DNA of 64,000 nt from Anastrepha obliqua (taxonomy: Eukaryota > Arthropoda > Insecta > Diptera > Tephritidae). The stretch covers positions 1,614,501-1,678,500 of the forward strand of contig NW_026562179.1 in NCBI RefSeq assembly GCF_027943255.1, given 5' to 3'. The position numbers and the translations under genes were made by a program. The notes below the pieces were generated by a model. It was not told where the DNA came from. It did no database searches and worked only from the letters and a program-made list of their open reading frames with translations. Position 1 is the stretch's first letter, and every line of letters begins with the position of its first letter. Below are positions 34,742-44,489 of the stretch, piece after piece.

Positions 34742-35112
34742 AGTTAACACACAATACATTTTGCTTACCGTACAATCATACAATCACCTTTTTCCAATTA
34801 ACTCACTCAGCAGTTGCGCAAACCCTCAAGCGGAAGCGTTTACTGTTTCACAATATCGTTTCTGCCAATTCTTTTTGCAATCACTTTTAAAATTCTTACT
34901 AATTCAAACTTGGGAAAATAAATAATGCTTACGTAGCGTCTGGCTTGAGCAACGCCTTCCTGTAGAATTAAGTTATTCGTAGGTGTAGAATTAAGTAATT
35001 TTTGTAAAGAGTTTTGTTTAATTCGGACAGCGAATAAAAGCGGACGCACCGCACTAAGTAAATTGCCGTTTTTCTATTTTCGTTGAGGTTTTCCGCGCAA
35101 GGAAACCTAACT
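34742..35112 (+). repeat. Errantivirus 3' LTR
   Basis: 371 bp, the same length as the 5' LTR with about 13 substitutions and no indels by eye. Confidence 0.9.
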
Positions 35113-35585
35113 TACATATTCAGTGAAAGTGAGGTTAAAATTTGCAAATTAATTTCCAGGTAGAACAGGTATGTATTGATACATTTTTATAAATATTCTA
35201 TGTCAAATTTAGTATCTATACGAAGAAATTAAATATCAGTACATATATTGTGATTATGAAAGATCAATCTTACACAGTTCACAGGGAATGTTGAGGAAAA
35301 ACTGCTGTGCCTTACCAAACCCGATTTGACATCCCTATTTGAGAATTTGTAAGTATAATTTTATAATAGTTATATTATTGTATTGGATGACCATAAAAAA
35401 TATTGTTGATTTCCAATTTGGTATGTATTACTTTTTGTTATAGACTTCAATATGCTAAAAACGCCTGCTGAACGTGCACGAGAATACAGAGCTCGGAAAA
35501 AATTGTCGAAACAAGAAAAACCGCCAGCGCAAACAGCAGCACAACGCAATCCAGAAATTAAGGAATTTCACTTTAAATATGCGCA
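35113..35585 (+). other. Unidentified inserted segment, right part
   Basis: The segment between the 3' LTR and the jockey upstream part. It looks gene-like: a GTGAG...TTCCAG stretch, then TTTTGTTATAG (an acceptor-like site) just before a short basic open frame at 35452. It is probably the other part of the segment at 26496-26816. The right border with jockey is about 35585. Confidence 0.45.
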
Positions 35586-35628
35586 CATAGTGTGGCTGCC
35601 TTTTTATTGTTTTCAAATGCATCTTTGA
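35452..35628 (+). CDS. Short basic open frame, start of an unknown protein
   Basis: The ATG at 35452 begins MLKTPAERAREYRARKKLSK, an Arg/Lys-rich start resembling the N-terminus of several uncharacterised insect transposon-associated proteins. A splice-acceptor-like TTATAG ends seven bases upstream. The frame runs into jockey sequence at about 35585, so only about 45 residues are native. I cannot name its family. It may be the first coding exon of the DNA that interrupted jockey. Confidence 0.4.
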   Translation: MLKTPAERAREYRARKKLSKQEKPPAQTAAQRNPEIKEFHFKYAHIVWLPFYCFQMHL

Positions 35629-36810
35629 AATGTTGAGCTAAAACGGTTGCTTTTTCTGAAGAGGTTCAAGCCCATTTTCAATTTGCTGTTTTAATTTGTG
35701 GTATAAGGAGTGTAGCTCCGACCATTTTTTTCATCGCCTTCCAAAGTGTGTAGTTTTAGGATTTTGTTGCGTCAATATTTTTAAAGTAATTGCTAAGTTT
35801 TTTATTTTCTCCTTTCGAAGTAGATCTCTTATCTCTTTTCTCAATTTGTTAAACTGTTTTTTTTTGTCGTCTGGAAATCTTGTTGTCTGCCACTTCTTTC
35901 TTAGCTTTCTTTTTTGGCTTAGTAGTTTTTTTATCGTGCTAGGGATGTAATCGTTCATTACCTTAATTGGTGAAGAGGGTGTTGTGGACTTAATAATTGA
36001 CTTAATAGTTTTGCCTTTAAAAAATGCTACAGCTGCTTCAATTTCATCGCTTGTTTTCCTTGATACTTTTGTGTCTAAGTATAATTCCATAAACTCCGTA
36101 AACGCATTCCAGTCTGTAAGATGATTGTAAAGTGCTAAATTTAGCATTTGTTGTGCTGGATGTTGGGTTCTTAGTATACATAATTGGCGAGTGATCAGAA
36201 GAAAGCTCAAGACAAGATTCAATTGTCAGCATATTTGAGTTAATATTGAACCCCACATCCCTTTTATGCGTTATAATCTCCTCCGGCAATAAATCTAGAT
36301 CCACGCGTTTTAAGGTAGTTAGTGCATTGTTTTATTTTGTTGTTATGCTTCTGAGGACAGTAAGCAGTTGATATGGTCAGAGTGCCTACACTGTCTTTAT
36401 TTGAATCGTCGTTACTTGACTATGGTCCATTTGATATTTTTCCATTTAAATATAAAATAATTTCCGTTAATTATAATATTTTGTCTCAGTATAATAACTG
36501 TTGTCAGGGTGATTGGAACTTATTATTTTGTAGCCGGGAATACTAACGTAGCTTCTGTCACAAATATGAGTTTCTGATACCAATAGTACGTCAGAGTCTT
36601 ATTGATCAGTAAAGATATTTGTTTCAAGTATAAGTTGATTTAGTCCGTTCGCATTCCATAATGCTATTGTCATTTACTTTCCTTGACCATCGATTTTAGT
36701 AAGTAGTATCGTGTTAGCCATTTCATTAATAAGTAATTTTTTTAAGTTCATACACATCTTCGTTTTGAACATTAGACATAATTGAATGTAGTATTACATG
36801 TAGCTTGTGC
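35586..36810 (-). pseudogene. Jockey ORF2, upstream part (endonuclease) and ORF1 end
   Basis: On the minus strand ORF2 starts at about 36672 (MTIALWNANGLNQLILE, VLLVSETHIC, IPGYKIISSNH) and continues with the endonuclease end and linker at 36222-35731 (HLTDWNAFTEFME, KRKLRKKWQTTRFPDDKKKQ) to SEKATVLAQHFKDAFENN at about 35640-35600. A YAQVAAQ stretch near 36810-36780 may be the end of ORF1. The reverse transcriptase continues at 26495 downward. The catalytic endonuclease middle (about 36480-36250) is decayed by stops. Confidence 0.75.
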
Positions 36811-36812
36811 TG

Positions 36813-37510
36813 CTACTTGCGCATAAGCTGATACGTTGGTTCTAACGGATTTGACTGCACTTTCTTTTTGCGTAGGGCTAGAAAACGTTGCAGTTTAACT
36901 ATAGCAAAAGAGGTATCGTGAACGGAAATGGACATTGAGCCAAAATCAAGTATAGAATTACTATCAGATGACAAGTCAAAATGAGGAACATATTTATCAC
37001 ACACAAAATTAGATTTGAAAAAGTCTGTAAACAGAACAGCAGCAGCACTGGATGTGCTTGCAAATTTGTTATTGAAAAACACAGAAGAGGGAACAAATCA
37101 GCACGATTTTTTTGACTTCATGAACTTCCAAAACGGAAGGACTTTATACTTGATTTAAAATTAGCGATGTGGTTTTTGTAAGGGAACCTGTCCAAACAGT
37201 TGAATTCCTTCATTTAATGCTGATATTTATCATAGGAAGGCTGGCTATTGGTATGCACACATTTCTTGTAAAACTTGTTCTATAGATTTTTTTAATTTTT
37301 TAAAACCATTGTGCACCATGAAAATTTGTATGGCTGCCTTTTTACTGTTGCTACTGCAACACCCTTCACGCACAAATCAAACAGTGTTGCTCTAAAAATT
37401 TCAAAACAGTTAGCAACATCTAAATTAGAAAGCAAGGCAGACCAGTTGGTCTCACAAATAGTTTGATTAAGACTAGAGAGACTGCAACGAATTAAAAGTG
37501 CCTGTGTTGT
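36813..37510 (-). pseudogene. LINE 'X' fragment: endonuclease end and pre-reverse-transcriptase region
   Basis: On the minus strand, 37510 downward reads NQTICETNWSALLSNLDV and a YKNHIANFKSSIKS segment. After a frame change come PFWKFMKSKKS and VFFNNKFASTSSAAAVLFTDFF (37125-37020), and it ends near 36813. The same motif order occurs on the plus strand at 55560-55740, which reads KAFWQFIKSKKSCSTMPNN. The two are therefore copies of one family, called X here. The family is a jockey/I-type LINE, with the clade unresolved. Both ends are truncated. Confidence 0.6.
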
Positions 37511-37539
37511 CAGAAGGAGCAGCTCCAAATTCGTAAAAT

Positions 37540-38930
37540 ATTGAAGAACGGATAAAGAAAGCCAAAATCGCTTTATATGACTGTAAACGTATATTAGGAA
37601 GAAGATGGGGACTTTAACCATAGTATACATTATGGTTGCATCATATAAGGCGGTTTATGTGTCCCATTTTGTCATATGTCTCGGTGGCTCGGTGCTAAGC
37701 TCTAGAGAGAGAATACAACATCAAACTACTTGGTAAAATACAAATCAGCCTATGCAATAATAGTCGGTGCAATCAGATCGTGTCCCAGGGATGTTCTCAA
37801 TGTACTGAAACACGTTATTTCGGTAGATCTACACATCAAGAAGATGGCAACCGTGGGTGGAATTGGGTTAAATGAAGCAGTTCGCTGGAAGGAAAAAACT
37901 TATGAACATGCTAGTCTATTACTACGATAAATCCCGTATAACTCGGAGAAAACTGGTTATGTCATCCCGACGGTAACATTCAATGGAAACTTTGTCACTC
38001 TCTTTCCATCGCAGTTGAAATAGAATAAGGGATTATCACTTAACAACTTCGATACTACAGTCTATACAGATGGCTCCAAAATGAATTGTGGTGTTGGAGC
38101 AGGTATATATTCTCATAGATTTAATATTGAAGTATATGTGTGTCTCCCTTATGCCTGGAGTGTCTCCCAGGTGGAAGTACTTGCATTTGGGAAGGTTGTA
38201 GTTACTAATAGCATATCCCTCTTTTAAGGCAATATCGCTATTCTTTCGGATAACCAAGCAGCAATCCGGGCACTGGATTCAGCTACAACAGCCTCAATTT
38301 GGTGAACACAGTAGGAACAGCCTTACCGCCTTAAGTGGAAACTATAAAGTTATCTTAATCTGGATCCCGGGACAACGGAATATTTAAGGTAACGAAAAAG
38401 TATATAAATTTACAAGGTGCCATGAAAAACATTCTTGCATAATCGGCATTCCCACCATTAGGTGCAGTCAAGAATATAAAAATACCTCCGTATTGCGGAT
38501 TGTACTTGGAGAGACCATACGACCCGCAAAAATGGTAGAACGTTATGGCCCATCTACAACCTCAAACAAACGTCAAGATTGATAAACTTGGAACAACGGG
38601 ACGGCATCCCTCACAACACACACTGTCACAGATGTAAACAACCGGAGAAAAAGGAAACAATCTTTCCTTTCCTCTGTGTATGCTCGGCCCTATGGAAGCA
38701 TAGAATGTCAGCCTTGGGCAAGCCGTTGCTCGAGAGTCTCGAACAACTGTCCGGCTTAGATGTCAAGAACCTAATAAGGTTCCTGAACCGCACAGACTAG
38801 ATATAGTCATGATGTAAATAACAATTAAACAAGTTGGTAACGAGAATGCGGCAACAAAATGGCGAAGAAGCGCTAGTTCATTCTGGAGGAATCACTACTT
38901 GAACCAACTAGATATCTTTTACACCAATAA
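37540..38930 (+). mobile_element. LOA-D copy 1: 3' part (thumb, RNase H, C-terminus)
   Basis: It begins ATTGAAGAACGG, encoding IEERIKKAKIALYDCKRI, the thumb start of a LOA reverse transcriptase. It continues through RNase H (TTVYTDGSKMNCGVGAG at about 38052-38100, SDNQAAIRALDSAT) and a C-terminal C-x2-C cluster (HCHRCKQPEKKE near 38625-38655), with the stop near 38800. The 3' end, with GAATCACTACTTGAACCAAC near 38890-38910, resembles the ends of other LOA copies. Many stops. Its left edge coincides with that of copy 2 at 48311. Confidence 0.75.
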
Positions 38931-39105
38931 TACTTACTTCCTCAGAAAATATATCGAGAAAGTATTAGATTTCTAGTTCAATCAGGAGTTAAAAAATTTA
39001 TTTGATGTTTTCATTTCTTACGTAGTTATTTAATGTTTTACCATAGTCGTAATTAATTAAGTTTGCTATTTTCACTTTTACATGTAAGACCTGTAAGCTA
39101 ACTAA

Positions 39106-39744
39106 TGCCCGAATTCTGTAAGCAGTCTCAAGTCACTAATTGAGACTTTTCGTGGTGAAATTTGATTTTGAGACTAGTTGGAATTCAGTAAGCAATCTCA
39201 CGTCATTAGTCTCAAAAAAAGTCACTAATTAGTGATCTACTTCTGAGCGGCTCACAAAACGAAAATATGGAAGAGGAATTAATTATTTTATATATACTTA
39301 TTGCAAAAAAAGCGCGAAAATGAAGCGAAGTAATATGTTTTGGGTAAAAATTTCTTAAGAACACGAATAATTGTGTATTTATTGACGTTTTAGAAATATG
39401 CGTAGACGGATTCCGGCAAGTTTACGCAGCACGGAAGACCCATTCCTTCTGGAAGAAGACATTTTCAGGACGTGTTTTAGATTCCCGAAATCCTTCTGCT
39501 GGGAACTTATTCAAGATCTCAAACCACTTGACAAGTTTTAACGGAATTCCCAGCTCGTTCATTTCAACGGAATGTATATAGAGATGCAATTCAATATTTA
39601 TCGATTATTAATTTTGTTTGTCTCAATTGAATTGTTGATAAGCCGATTCAGGTAAAAGGTTTATAAAACAGAAGCTAAAAACGTTATTTTGTATGAGCTT
39701 AGTAATATTCATATTCTTTATGTTTTTGATGAAGAATTTCGCTT
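39106..39744 (+). mobile_element. Harbinger deletion derivative, right end lost
   Basis: TGCCCGAATTCTGTAAGC after TAA at 39103-39105 matches the left end of the full Harbinger at 55757. Bases 39106-39545 match its first about 440 bases, including the transposase start. They are then joined to sequence equivalent to 58234-58430, removing about 2 kb with both genes. The right terminal repeat is absent; LINE sequence begins at 39745. A pre-existing deletion of the MITE-forming kind followed by truncation is the simplest reading. Confidence 0.85.
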
Positions 39745-41520
39745 GCTCCCAATACTCAGGCCTGACATTGAGCCTAATCCTGCAACCGAAGTGTATTTCT
39801 GCTGCGTTCGCCAAAGACGATACCACCTAAACTCAACACCGATTAGATTCATCCAGTGCAACGAGTGGTGTCACCTTAAGATTTCCTCAGGCTTCAGGAT
39901 CAAACGCTATGTGGCCACATGTTGCTCCCACCATCTGGCACCAGCCTCCACGGTGCAGAGCTCACATGGGCAACAGAACTCGATCGCACCATGATCTTTG
40001 ATATTGAATACTGCCAAACAATCAGCACAGCCACATCTTCTGGCAGAGCAGAAAGACGATTCGATATTAAGCACAGTGAGCGACGACGCCCGCACCAGAA
40101 TAGTAGGTAACTGCAGCAGCTCCCCTGGCCTAACTATTGCTGGCACTATTCTGATAAATAACATAACCTGGCGACATATGTTATAGCTGCCACGAGACCT
40201 TTACTCATTCTCGTCTCGATTGAGAGACCTGCTTACTTTGTTATCGTGAATCACCGAATCTACATTAACATTAACATAGCTAATTGGACCGGCTTCGCGG
40301 AAGTCATTGAGGCCACGTTCGTCGCTCTTCCTTTTCCCATCGATGAGCGCGTAGGCGAATCATTGCTGCTACTGCTCGCTTCATTCCAAAGATCCGAGAC
40401 AGACGTCCTGATATCCCAAACGAAGCAGCCGTTCTATCTAGCCCCGATCCCATGCTTCGCAGAATAAGGCATCTCAATTTAGAGATTCTGCAACTGGTCA
40501 TCCAGCATAAACGCAACTGTGAGCCGCTTATGTTTAGTTGTTCATGGCCACACTCATAATTTCTGACAAGTTCAGAGATGGCCCGCAAACTATCTAAGAG
40601 CACCGTCCAAAACAGAGAAGGATAAAGCAAAGTTGTACTGCAGTGTAAAGTCCTTTTACCACTTGCTATTCACTTACTACATTTTGAAGCTCCCCAACCC
40701 CTAGGGAGAATGTCATTGGCCTCCTATGCTGACGGTTTCAATGGCGACGTCGAGAAATGACATGACTTGGGTTCCAAAGTGAACGTTTATCTCGCCAGCC
40801 TTTCTCGCTCTTTCACTGCGAGGAATCTCCAGCCTAGCCCCACTAATCCCATTGCAATCCTCTTTACCATCTGGATACAAGAGGACAAAACACAGCTAAA
40901 GGTGAAAATCGTTGACACATCAATACCGACCGTTAACAACCCCAAAATCTTGGGCTCCCCGTTCGATAGTTTGCTTTCCTTTTAGGCACATACAAGGAGC
41001 AAGCAATTCCTACTTTGGTGTTACCGTAGGATTCACCCCTGCAGACATTTTCTAGAAACTGAGTCAGCCCGGAGGCCTGTCAGGAGGCATCTCTCCAAAT
41101 ACATTGGCGATATTCCGGGCAAAACACAACTACAACTACTAGACCGGACAGTATATAAACCGACATTAAACGTCATTTATCGCGAGATTATTACAACGTT
41201 GTTAAACTCCTGGCCCCCGGATACCGTTATCGGAGGCCAACCACCACCTATTTCAGACGAAGAATTTCAGCTTCAATTAGGTTCTGGATATTATAGTCGG
41301 TTAACCTTCTACTTATCCAGAATAGACCCCTGGAGGATCGTTCCGTGTATAGAAGGCTACTTAAATGAGGCAAAGGCCTGATTGCCATTTACTTGGGGTG
41401 CGCCAGCACGACTCTTCTGCATACAGTCCAGTCAACTTACATCTTCCGGGCTTAGCCCAAGTATCCTCTGGGTAGTTTCCGAACATCCGTTTGAGAACGA
41501 GCTAATATAGAAAGGTGAAT
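39745..41520 (+). mobile_element. Decayed LINE with zinc-finger N-terminus, deleted reverse transcriptase
   Basis: Near 39745-39800 the frame reads LLPILRPDIEPNPATEV, then a Cys/His segment (CCVRQRRYHLN, IQCNEWCHLKISS, VATCC). Endonuclease-like remnants with many stops run to about 40600. Then come a late palm trace (MSLASYADGFNGDV near 40712-40752), a thumb (NPIAILFTIWIQED, VNNPKILGSPFDSLLSF to 40982) and a C-terminal region with PPISDEEFQLQLGSGYYSRL (about 41240-41300). The middle of the reverse transcriptase is missing. The motif set suggests an ingi/Vingi- or Kiri-like group, but I am not sure of the clade. Confidence 0.55.
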
Positions 41521-41609
41521 AGAAACGGGAATTCTGGTTGTGCACTGGGTTTGGGACCTGTCACGTAAAACCCCCACGCAATGAATCCCAAGATTCGGAC
41601 TACAACTAC

Positions 41610-42365
41610 TTATTCTGTTGACGACCCCTGCAAACTTTCTAAGTATGTACTATGATGTGAGGGCATGCACCTGGAATGTCCGGTCCCTTAATGAGGAAGC
41701 TGCATCTGCCCAGCTAGTTGATGTCCTCGTGCGAGCAAGAGCTGACATCAATGCTATTCAAGAGATGCGATGGACAGGGCTAGGCAAGAAGAGCATTGGA
41801 CCTTGCCACGTCTACTACAGCTACCATGTAAAGGAGCGCAAATTCGGTGTTGGGTTTTATAGTGGGAAAGACACTTTGTCGCCAAGTATTGTATTTACAT
41901 CAAAATCCCGCTGATTTAAACCCACGTTCCGACCCAAGAGATGGTCGAAGCGACCAAATATCCATGAGCGCTGCCCCTGATACGACATAAAAATCTTGCC
42001 TGGCGACTCCAATGCCAGAGTGGGCAAGGAGGGAATATTTCGTCCCACTGTTGGAAAATCAAGCCGGCACAACGAAACATCCAGCAATGGACAGAGGCTG
42101 ATCAACTTCGCCTGGGCTCGAAGCATGGTAGTCTGTAGCATCAGACTCCAGTATAAAAAATACACCAAGGTACGTGGCTGTCTTCTGATCGGAAAATGCG
42201 AAACCAGATCGATCATGTTGTGATAGATGGAATACACACTTGTATTGTTTTAGATGTACGTACCATTCGGGGGCCCAACTTCAACTATTGTTACAGCCAA
42301 GATACGCACACGCCTCTGTGCAGCAAAAAACGTAGACCTAATTACGCAAATGTAAAGCAATGGCA
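41610..42365 (+). pseudogene. RTE-clade endonuclease fragment
   Basis: Endonuclease of an RTE element in two frames. The first (41618-41911) reads VRACTWNVRSLNEEAA, IQEMRWTGLG and VYYSYHVKERKFGVGF. The second (41996-42350) reads PGDSNARVGKEGIFRPTVGK, with further traces AAKIRTRLCAAKNV. The catalytic blocks N (WNVRSLN), E (QEM) and D-x-N (GDSNAR, normally GDFNA) are visible. The end of the domain with the SDH box is decayed. It ends near 42365, where the gypsy segment begins. It could be the missing 5' portion type of the RTE family at 5470/11555, but it is a separate copy. Confidence 0.7.
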
Positions 42366-42369
42366 CGAC

Positions 42370-44475
42370 AGTTAGTGATTGAATGCGGAGCTGAGCGGTT
42401 GAAAGTGACAGGCTCTCATCCAATCGAATGACATACTGATAAATTCTATATAATTACTTTGTGTAATAAAATATTTCTATCAAATAAATAAAATGTTTCA
42501 TTGTCAACAATATTCATCGGTCGACTAACTTGACAAATCAGAAGTTAGATGAACGACTTCGCCTACAAAAAGAAACGAAAAATAAAATCATCGTACAACG
42601 CACAGGCAAAGTTTGTGAGTGTGTGAGTACATTTTAAAACACACAACGGAGGGGAAAAGACAAATTTACAAAGCGCAACGTGCAAAGAAAAGCAGCACGC
42701 CGTGGTAAATTCCAGAATTCTCTCGAACGTTCTACGCAATCGAAGAAGGGAGACACATACATACGAATTGTGTTTGTGAACTCAACGTTAACGAATTCAG
42801 GGAAAGTACAACGCAAAACCTGCACGTAATTGCAAAACGGCGTAGTACTCCGACGATATAGATACACACATATTGCGCATCAACGGAAAATAAATTTCAA
42901 AGGCCAACCCGCAACGAAGGCAAACGCGCAACGAAGGCAAACGTGCAACGAAGGAAAATGTGCAACGAAGGCAAACGCACAACGAAGTCAAACGTGTAAC
43001 GAAGGCAGACGCGCAACGAAGGCAAACGCGCAACATTGCAGAACTGAGCAGTCAGCAGCGACAACAGCAACGAAGCAACGAATATATAGAGCTGCGCAGT
43101 TTGAGGGGAGGAAAAGAAAAATCGCGGCAGAGCAAAGATTTTACAAGCAACGAAGAAGAAATACGGCAGTTGAATTTCACAACTAAACGCGAACGGCTGG
43201 GAAAAAAATCTGGAGACAGCATCAAATAAATAAAATGATTAAATTATCAACATTAAGGGTCAGCCAGCTGAACCAGCTCCTACGAAACAACAACGCAACG
43301 GTGATAGGCACGAAAGCATGCAAAATAGCGAAGTTGCAGGAAATTTGGGACAACGACGAAATTGATCCAGCAGAGTTGGAAGACGAAAATGATTTGCAAA
43401 CACAAATCAATGGGTTGAAGGAGGCGATGTCTACGTTAACTATAGCCATTAGCACAATAAATTCAACACGCACCATAGATACCACCATCCAAACGCAACA
43501 GAATAATGAAAACGCACGACCAACGCAACCAGTATTGAATTGTAGTAATGCGCAAAGTTTAACAACACATGGGATAATGTCAATACAGGATATGGTAGGG
43601 ATTATGCCCGATTTTGATCCCATAAAAGATCGTACATCAGCGCAACAATTCATTATCCGAATCGAGCAGTTACGTGGTGCATACAATTGGCGTGAGGATT
43701 TAGTTCTCGTAGCAATTCAACACAAATTAAAGGGTATAGCAAAGCGATGGTTGGATTCCCAAGTTGTATTTTATAGTTGGGAACAATTCGTTAGTGCGTT
43801 TGAAAGGGATTTCCCGGTCAAATGCAATGCAGCTGAAACGCACAAAACACTAATAAAACGAAAGCGTAAAAATGGAGAGGACTACGTTGAATACTTTCAC
43901 GCGATGCTAACAATGGGTCAGCAAGGTAGACTCGATGACAACTCGATCAATTCACACATCATAAGCGGTCTCAACGACGTGGCACTAACTAGAAATTTGG
44001 CAACGATGAATTTTTCGACATGTAGGGAACTACTAATGGCACTGAAGAACTTGACAGCTATTACTGGAACTACTGCGGCAGCTCCACTTTATAATAATCC
44101 ACTGGTAAAAACGGAAGGTCAAAGTAACAGCAACGGAATGGGACCGAAGTGCTTTAACTGCAACGAGTACGGGCACATTGCAAAGAAATGTCCACGACCA
44201 CAACGCAAGCAGCGGTGCCCGATCTGCTCCAAGGTGGGACATGAAGCAAAATTTTGTGCGAATAAGCCCACTATAGTAAAAATTGTGGAACCAAACGATA
44301 ACGTTGAAGTACCTCCTATAACAATGGTATTGAATGGAAAGAATTTCGAGGCGTTCGTAGATACAGGCAGTGTTAGTTCATTGATTACGGCTAAGGCAGC
44401 AGAGGGTATGACAAGTTGCCAAATAGTCAATGACCGGTTAAACAACCCACGACCTTCGAGATATTATCCTTTGAG
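42370..44475 (+). mobile_element. Ty3/gypsy element, 5' part only
   Basis: It comprises a possible LTR remnant (42370-42510, with TAATAAAATA and ending GTCAACA), a leader with 17-bp tandem repeats, and a gag frame running into the protease start. After 44475 the sequence switches to a minus-strand LOA copy, and the rest of pol is absent. The LTR call is weak because no second LTR is in the window and the primer site is unclear. The leader is unusually long (about 720 bases). Confidence 0.6.
42912..43030 (+). repeat. Seven 17-bp tandem repeats in the gypsy leader
   Basis: Units like CAACGAAGGCAAACGCG start at 42912, 42929, 42946, 42963, 42980, 42997 and 43014. Units differ by 0-3 bases. They lie 200 bases upstream of the gag ATG. 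Confidence 0.9.
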
Positions 44476-44482
44476 AGGCTAA
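43235..44482 (+). CDS. Ty3/gypsy gag with start of protease, 3' truncated
   Basis: The open frame begins at ATG 43235. An N-terminal SAP-like helix-loop-helix (LSTLRVSQLNQLLRNNNATV) is followed by an acidic and Gln-rich linker, then the capsid-type region (about residues 120-270) with KGIAKRWLDSQ and FVSAFERDFP. Next come two CCHC zinc knuckles, CFNCNEYGHIAKKC and CPICSKVGHEAKFC (about residues 306-345), which bind RNA. It ends with the protease active site FVDTGSVSSLI (about residue 370). The frame stops soon after, at the junction with a LOA copy, so only the first part of pol is left. The intact gag frame suggests it is fairly young. Confidence 0.85.
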   Translation: MIKLSTLRVSQLNQLLRNNNATVIGTKACKIAKLQEIWDNDEIDPAELEDENDLQTQINGLKEAMSTLTIAISTINSTRTIDTTIQTQQNNENARPTQPVLNCSNAQSLTTHGIMSIQDMVGIMPDFDPIKDRTSAQQFIIRIEQLRGAYNWREDLVLVAIQHKLKGIAKRWLDSQVVFYSWEQFVSAFERDFPVKCNAAETHKTLIKRKRKNGEDYVEYFHAMLTMGQQGRLDDNSINSHIISGLNDVALTRNLATMNFSTCRELLMALKNLTAITGTTAAAPLYNNPLVKTEGQSNSNGMGPKCFNCNEYGHIAKKCPRPQRKQRCPICSKVGHEAKFCANKPTIVKIVEPNDNVEVPPITMVLNGKNFEAFVDTGSVSSLITAKAAEGMTSCQIVNDRLNNPRPSRYYPLRG

Positions 44483-44489
44483 GCAATTC

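Larger units (their letters stand above)
26817..35112 (+). mobile_element. Gypsy-type errantivirus provirus with gag, pol, env
   Basis: An 8.3-kb LTR element with two 371-bp LTRs starting AGTTAAC and ending CCTAACT, a primer-binding site, a repeat-rich leader, gag, pol and an env-like gene, then a purine tract. The LTR pair differs at about 13 positions by eye, so the insertion is not recent. Flanking tetramers are TATA and TACA, an imperfect target duplication. Gag, pol and env all carry lesions, and env holds a MITE. The presence of env after pol and the AGTTAAC terminus place it with insect errantiviruses; the exact lineage is not determined. Confidence 0.9.

Noticed and set aside
36813..37082. 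A host gene on the minus strand
   Set aside because: It matches the LINE 'X' pre-reverse-transcriptase region also found at 55560-55740.
42830..43186. 118-codon open frame in the gypsy leader
   Set aside because: Its sequence is mostly the translation of the 17-bp repeats.
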